Below, piece by piece: positions 35,458 through 39,421 of a stretch of DNA of 39,421 bases. The position numbers and the translations under genes were made by a program. Source of the DNA: Spirochaetia bacterium. GTDB taxonomy: Bacteria; Spirochaetota; Leptospiria; Turneriellales; JAOUOS01. Location: NCBI GenBank assembly GCA_029880285.1, contig JAOUOS010000031.1:1-39421 (forward strand), given 5' to 3'. The notes beneath the pieces were generated by a model. The model did no database searches and was not told the DNA's origin. It saw nothing but the letters and a program-made list of their open reading frames with translations. Position 1 is the stretch's first letter. Each line of letters opens with the position of its first letter.

Positions 35458-36145
35458 TTTTTTGTTCCGCTATTGTTTCTTCTTTATTAAACTGTAGTAA
35501 TAAATCGGCCATACGTGGTTTATCTTGCGATAAAAGTTCAACAAAACACATTCCATTTTCTTCAGTCTTTTTAGAATAATAACCGAATATGCCATGAAAT
35601 ACAAAGCAGACAAGAGCGATAGCAAGACCGCCTGCCGTAGTCAAAAGCGCGGTAGAAATTCCCGAAGCTACAATATTAGCGTTAATATCAGAAGCCGCCG
35701 CAATACTAGAGAAAGCTTCTATCATACCTATTACAGTGCCGAAAAATCCATAAAGCGGCGATATGTTGCCTATTGTATGTAAGAGATTAAGACCTTTTTC
35801 TTGTTTTGTGATATATCCGTTAAGATAGTATTTCAAGTCTTCTTCTAAATCTTCTCTGCATTCGGCTTTTATTTTACCAGCGGCAAATTCAAGTTCATTT
35901 TTTATTTTGTTCAAAGAATAGCTTTTAGTTTTTATAATATAAAAGATTCTTTCAAAAACTATGGTCAATGCGATTAAAAGTAAAATACCCAAAGGTATCA
36001 TTAGTATACCGCCTTCTTTTATCACAGAGAAAAAAGTTTTTGAAGGCGCCGAGCTTTCTTGAGCGGATAATATGCTTACGGTTAAAAAATAAATTATAAA
36101 TATAGTTAAACTTGTTATCGAGTATATTTTTTTTTGCTTCTTCAT
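35450..36145 (-). CDS. exbB: ExbB/TolQ/MotA-family proton channel protein
   Basis: A 231-residue protein with an N-terminal signal-like helix (residues about 8-28), a helix around 40-65 (GILMIPLGILLLIALTIVFE) and the conserved paired helices GNISPLYGFFGTVIGMIEAF and STALLTTAGGLAIALVCFVF. These form the ion path with ExbD. It is the first gene of the operon that ends in the TonB-dependent receptor. Confidence 0.88.
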   Translation of the reverse strand: MKKQKKIYSITSLTIFIIYFLTVSILSAQESSAPSKTFFSVIKEGGILMIPLGILLLIALTIVFERIFYIIKTKSYSLNKIKNELEFAAGKIKAECREDLEEDLKYYLNGYITKQEKGLNLLHTIGNISPLYGFFGTVIGMIEAFSSIAAASDINANIVASGISTALLTTAGGLAIALVCFVFHGIFGYYSKKTEENGMCFVELLSQDKPRMADLLLQFNKEETIAEQKNE

Positions 36146-36280
36146 TTTAATAATGTATACAAAGATTCATGTTTTTGTAAAAAAACTCAATAATTATCGG
36201 GCTTTATATAGTAGCATAAAAAACTTTTATAATTGATTAAAAGATTTGACTATGTAATCTTTTTATATAATTATTCTTTA

Positions 36281-36298
36281 TCCCCTTTTATAAGGGGA
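36281..36298. other. Short perfect hairpin upstream of exbB
   Basis: TCCCCTT and AAGGGGA pair perfectly around TTAT. It lies between the stop of the upstream monooxygenase-like gene and the exbB start (minus strand). No U-tract follows on either strand, so it may be an operator or an mRNA hairpin rather than a terminator. No Fur-box-like sequence was convincing in 36146-36325. Confidence 0.4.
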
Positions 36299-36325
36299 AT
36301 GATGAAACGGATACTTTTTTTATTA

Positions 36326-36643
36326 TCATTTTAATTCTCTTTTACTATCATACTCGCGTATAATTTTCACGATCTCAATTTTATAAGATTGATACCATTT
36401 ATTTACTTTATTCTGTGCGATAACATGTTCGGGATCATTTTTCCAGTTTTTAATATCTTCTAATGAACTCCAATATGAAATAGTTACTTGAGTATTGTTT
36501 TCACTTAATGAGAATATATCAATACATCCATATTTCAAAACAGCTAAATTTCTGAGCGATTTAGCGGTTTCTAAATATTCGTTATCTTTCTTTTTAACTA
36601 CGGCTTTAAAAATAACGCTATACATATATTTTTTTATTGGCAT
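36326..36643 (-). CDS. Antibiotic biosynthesis monooxygenase (ABM) domain protein
   Basis: A 105-residue dimeric alpha-beta barrel protein. The ABM signature is seen in YSVIFKAVV at the N-terminus and QVTISYWSSLEDIKNWKNDP with EHVIAQNKVNKWY. Members include heme-degrading IsdG-type enzymes and quinone monooxygenases, but this sequence lacks an obvious diagnostic Asn-Trp-His set for IsdG. It is 9 bp downstream of the cupin gene, so the two are likely co-expressed. Confidence 0.78.
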   Translation of the reverse strand: MPIKKYMYSVIFKAVVKKKDNEYLETAKSLRNLAVLKYGCIDIFSLSENNTQVTISYWSSLEDIKNWKNDPEHVIAQNKVNKWYQSYKIEIVKIIREYDSKRELK

Positions 36644-36652
36644 AACCGTTTT

Positions 36653-36964
36653 CTAGATATCTTCAACAAAAAATATTTTAACGAATTCAGAAAGTATTTT
36701 TGTTTTATGCTTATGTTCAGCGCCAGATGGAATAAAAATACCATTTCCTTTTTGATATAAGATTTTTTCATTTTCAAATTTGAGTTCCATCTCTCCCTCT
36801 AAGATATATCCGTAATGACCCTGTTCGCACCACTTTGATTCAATCTCAGGATATAAAATAACCAAACGCATTTGCTTGTCGTTTTTTTTCAATATTTTAC
36901 TTTTCATTCCTTTAACAGATTCATCCCAGATAAGATTATCAAATAATATTTTATATTGTGACAT
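36653..36964 (-). CDS. Cupin-domain protein
   Basis: A single-domain cupin. Motif 1 is degenerate (ESKWCEQGHYGYILEGEMEL) and motif 2 ends GIFIPSGAEHKHK, keeping one His-rich metal edge. I place the start at the ATG 36962-36964 because AAGGA lies just upstream. The open frame continues 14 codons further up to 37006 without a ribosome site. The function is unknown. Small cupins bind metals or sugars or act as isomerases. Confidence 0.75.
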   Translation of the reverse strand: MSQYKILFDNLIWDESVKGMKSKILKKNDKQMRLVILYPEIESKWCEQGHYGYILEGEMELKFENEKILYQKGNGIFIPSGAEHKHKTKILSEFVKIFFVEDI

Positions 36965-37159
36965 ATTTTTCCTTTGCAAAAATAAATTTTTATTGTTACA
37001 TGACACCTGCCTATAATATTTATAGTCATGTCAATAATATATTCATTCTAATGCCAGTATTTATTTGACTATTTATTTTTTGGGCATAATTAAAATATTG
37101 ATTTTTACTACGCCCAAAAAACAATAATAAATCTTTTTCTGATTATCACCTAAGTTATT

Positions 37160-37807
37160 TTATATCTTAAAATTAAATCCGAAATGAAACCCGGGTTCAA
37201 ATAAAAAATAATTTGGCCATTTGCTTTCTTTTTGTGCAAATGAAGAAGGTATATTCGTATTAATGGGCCAATATGTAAATGCAACCGAAGGCTCGATAAA
37301 AAATAAATCTTCAAAAAACTTAAATTGATATCCTGCTCTAAATGTCATAAATAATATATATCCATACTGAATAAAATTACCATTTTCATTATAACTCTGA
37401 AGACCATTCATTGCATCAATTGAAACAAAAGCATTTTTATACCAAAAGTACTGGTATACTAACGTAACACCGAACTCTCGAACATAACCATCGTTATCAT
37501 ATTTTTCATCGGGATTTTCCCATGAACTTCCGAAAGGTATTCCAATGGGCCAGGAATATTTCCAGGTTTTCAATTCAACTGCTATTGTTTGTTTAGTATT
37601 GAATCTATAACCCAAATTCAATTGTACAAAATCGGGAGTATTTACCGAAGATAAATTCCCTAACATTGCAAAAGTACTGCCAATAAAAAAAATATCCTCA
37701 TACTTTTTTGATTCGTCTATTTCTACAGATGACGTTTTAGCGTCTTCTGCATTTAAAACATAAAGAGGTGCCAGCAAAATTATCATCATCAATATTTTAA
37801 TGTTCAT
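37160..37807 (-). CDS. Predicted outer-membrane beta-barrel protein
   Basis: A 215-residue protein with a signal peptide (residues 1-20, ending VLNA). Strand-like alternation with aromatic girdles runs throughout (QLNLGYRF, VREFGVTLVYQYFWYKNAF, LFMTFRAGYQFKF, PSVAFTYWPI). The terminal GFHFGFNFKI is a barrel-type end. A strong Shine-Dalgarno (AGGAGA) precedes the ATG. No named family is recognised. Confidence 0.68.
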   Translation of the reverse strand: MNIKILMMIILLAPLYVLNAEDAKTSSVEIDESKKYEDIFFIGSTFAMLGNLSSVNTPDFVQLNLGYRFNTKQTIAVELKTWKYSWPIGIPFGSSWENPDEKYDNDGYVREFGVTLVYQYFWYKNAFVSIDAMNGLQSYNENGNFIQYGYILFMTFRAGYQFKFFEDLFFIEPSVAFTYWPINTNIPSSFAQKESKWPNYFLFEPGFHFGFNFKI

Positions 37808-38240
37808 ATTGTTTCTCCTTCATAATTATTTTTTTGAGCTGTCTTTTAATGTCTCAAAACTTAATGGAATATAAACTATAAAGATAAAATTGGGAAGACA
37901 CTAAAGTGTGTTTTTTAGTGTGTTCTTAATTATATGACGGCACTAATAAGCTGAAAATACGTATCTTTACTATAAGCTAAAATAAAAATACTTTTAGTAA
38001 ATTAATTTTTTTAAGTCGTCATTTTTTTGATTTAGAATTGAAATTAATATATAATATTACATAAGATTATAATATTTTCTTTGAATCCCAAAGAAAATAT
38101 CTAAAACAATGAGAATTACCTATCTTTCAAAAAACCCAGAAGTAATAAGCGAAGCTGGCACAAGCCTGTGCCCGAAGGGATGTATCGAGGCGACAAAAAA
38201 TAAAGTTTACATTATAATCGATATTTATTAATATATCAAT
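37808..38240. other. 433-bp intergenic region with hairpin and a small open frame
   Basis: An imperfect 12-bp inverted repeat lies at 37894-37905 / 37914-37925 (one mismatch, spacer 8), upstream of the barrel-protein gene. A possible 40-codon gene lies at 38109-38231. Around 38135-38195 the base composition is sharply less AT-rich than its surroundings. Nothing else is evident. Confidence 0.5.
38109..38231 (+). CDS. Possible 40-residue small protein upstream of MntA-HepT
   Basis: The frame starts ATG at 38109 and ends TAA at 38229-38231, 9 bp before mntA. The product begins MRITYLSKNPEVISE, contains a CxxxC pair (SLCPKGCIEA) and ends in VYIIIDIY. The DNA inside it contains the hairpin GGCACA-AGCC-TGTGCC (near 38157-38172) and is unusually GC-rich for the window. 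It may be a true small gene, a fragment of a larger decayed one, or a structured RNA or repeat element. Confidence 0.3.
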   Translation: MRITYLSKNPEVISEAGTSLCPKGCIEATKNKVYIIIDIY

Positions 38241-38558
38241 ATGCCGGTTATTAAAGAAGAAAATAAAATAAATCAACAAAAATTACTGCAAGGCATAAAA
38301 AGCTGGAAGCAAAAAGCCCGCGATAAATATAAAATAGATTTGATTGCCTTATTTGGCTCATGGGCAAAAGACGAAGCAAAGCCAGATAGTGACATAGACA
38401 TTCTTATTAATTTCTTGCCAGAGGCTTCTCTTTTTGACTGGGTTAATCTGGCGCAAGATATGGAAGACGAATTTCATCACCGCGTTGATCTTGTGCCGCA
38501 AAGCAATTTGAAACAAAATCTTAAATCGTATATAGAAAATGATCTAATACCTCTATGA
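38241..38558 (+). CDS. mntA: MntA-type minimal nucleotidyltransferase antitoxin
   Basis: A 105-residue minimal nucleotidyltransferase. The exact GSX10DXD motif is present: LFGSWAKDEAKPDSDIDILI. In characterised pairs, MntA adds AMP units to a Tyr of HepT and so silences the RNase. Its stop overlaps the hepT start by 4 bp (ATGA), the usual order for this type VII toxin-antitoxin system. Confidence 0.88.
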   Translation: MPVIKEENKINQQKLLQGIKSWKQKARDKYKIDLIALFGSWAKDEAKPDSDIDILINFLPEASLFDWVNLAQDMEDEFHHRVDLVPQSNLKQNLKSYIENDLIPL

Positions 38559-38869
38559 GAGATTATAAAATATATATTATTGAAACAAGAGAAAATCTCG
38601 TTGATATAAAAAAATTTGTAAAAGATATGAATATTGAGGATTTTTATAAAGATAAAAAAACTCAAAACGCCGTTATTCGATCATTTGAAGTAATTGGCGA
38701 AGCGGCTAAAAATATTCCGAAAAAAGTTTATAAACAATATCCCGATGTGCCATGGAAAACGTTCGCCGGTTTTAGGGACAGATTGATTCATGCATATTTT
38801 GATATAAATCTTGACATTGTGTGGAGGGCTGTTCAACAGATTGATAGTTTACTCGAAAAACTAAAGTAA
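38555..38869 (+). CDS. hepT: HepT-type HEPN RNase toxin (DUF86)
   Basis: A 104-residue helical HEPN protein. The catalytic motif RX4HXY is seen in FRDRLIHAYF, where the Tyr is the site AMPylated by MntA in studied systems. SFEVIGEAAKNIP is another family hallmark. The protein would cleave RNA when released from MntA. It ends 2 bp from a convergent membrane-protein gene. Confidence 0.88.
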   Translation: MRDYKIYIIETRENLVDIKKFVKDMNIEDFYKDKKTQNAVIRSFEVIGEAAKNIPKKVYKQYPDVPWKTFAGFRDRLIHAYFDINLDIVWRAVQQIDSLLEKLK

Positions 38870-38871
38870 AT

Positions 38872-39318
38872 CTAGTTTCTAATAAATTCTTTTCTCACCG
38901 CAAGCAAAGGCATGATTAATAAAATAAATAAGAAAGAATTTAAAATCGCGTTTTGCCAAAACCCTTTCGATAATGAAAATAAAGTATCTGATACAAACCA
39001 GGCGACAATAGAAATTGTCATATAATACCAGCTTTCAAGATTTCCTTTTCGAAAAGGGCCAACAAGTATCAGAAGTAAGAGAATACTCCAGCCAAACATA
39101 ACGGCTCCTAGAACTGCATGCGTTAACTCAATATATTTTACAGCGTTTGAACTAAAACTGCTTTCTATTGTATTTGATTGCAAATAGATTAACAGACTAA
39201 ACCCTTTAATAGTTAAGTTTGGCATGATAATCATACAGATACTAATTATCATGACTACACTAATTACTGACATAAGCCAGTAATACCAGAAAACTGAAAA
39301 TTTTAATTTTTCATTCAT
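38872..39318 (-). CDS. Small four-helix membrane protein of unknown function
   Basis: A 148-residue protein with four predicted membrane segments (about residues 12-32, 65-88, 96-113 and 121-141). The piece LTHAVLGAVMFGWSILLLLIL is notable for its His and Trp in membrane helices. I do not recognise a named family. A decayed relative may lie at 27012-27161. The last 103 bases of the window, upstream of this gene, show no other feature. Confidence 0.65.
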   Translation of the reverse strand: MNEKLKFSVFWYYWLMSVISVVMIISICMIIMPNLTIKGFSLLIYLQSNTIESSFSSNAVKYIELTHAVLGAVMFGWSILLLLILVGPFRKGNLESWYYMTISIVAWFVSDTLFSLSKGFWQNAILNSFLFILLIMPLLAVRKEFIRN

Positions 39319-39421
39319 GTTATTTTAGGCATTGTATCAATTTACATACTTAAATTATAGTGACAATAATAAAAAAAACAACTTTTTATCGTTGAAATAA
39401 TTAAATCATTATAATAATTTG

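Noticed and set aside
36281..36298. Rho-independent terminator before exbB
   Set aside because: The stem is good, but neither strand has a following T-run, so it is listed only as a hairpin of unknown role.

Overview
The window is 39.4 kb of AT-rich DNA (about 30% GC by eye) from a diderm bacterium. It encodes lipoproteins with loose, spirochaete-style lipoboxes, a TonB-ExbBD system and outer-membrane barrel proteins. A surface protein with LA_2272-type repeats, known from Leptospira, and a small DNA-binding-like protein resembling Leptospira DUF1564 proteins point towards Spirochaetota. This placement is an inference from gene content only. A four-subunit cytosolic NiFe hydrogenase suggests an anaerobic or facultative lifestyle. 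No rRNA, tRNA, CRISPR array or complete insertion sequence was seen.

Layout. 0-9.2 kb is mostly housekeeping: acetylornithine aminotransferase (argD), two tandem O-antigen-ligase-like membrane proteins, comF, and a tight purC-purS-purQ-rsgA operon. 9.3-14 kb holds a secreted protein, a small gene bracketed by a 20-bp inverted repeat, a fused folK-panB gene and two lipoproteins. 14-20 kb has a MalT-like regulator that lost its ATPase domain, a MATE transporter, an Asp-nucleophile alpha/beta hydrolase behind a TetR-type operator, a membrane-anchored C39-like protease and an FMN split-barrel protein. 20.2-21.5 kb is the repeat surface protein. 21.8-25.9 kb is the hydrogenase operon (beta-gamma-delta-alpha), flanked on both sides by relics of one methyltransferase gene. 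26.3-31.5 kb has a barrel protein, a full-length MalT-like regulator with an overlapping small partner, a flavin reductase and a stretch of gene debris. 31.5-36.1 kb is an exbB-exbD-exbD-tonB-receptor operon. 36.3-39.4 kb has an ABM monooxygenase, a cupin, another barrel protein, an MntA-HepT toxin-antitoxin pair and a small membrane protein.

How the genes fit together. The pur genes make the middle intermediates of purine synthesis. The folK-panB fusion joins a folate-synthesis step to a folate-consuming step of pantothenate synthesis. The hydrogenase subunits form one soluble NAD(P)-linked enzyme. The exb/ton genes energise the receptor encoded just downstream. Eight of nine intact convergent gene pairs end within 16 bp of each other or overlap, so the genome is compact at 3' ends, yet it carries several decaying genes (methyltransferase, SDR, membrane protein, truncated regulator). 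This suggests ongoing deletion of acquired or duplicated DNA.
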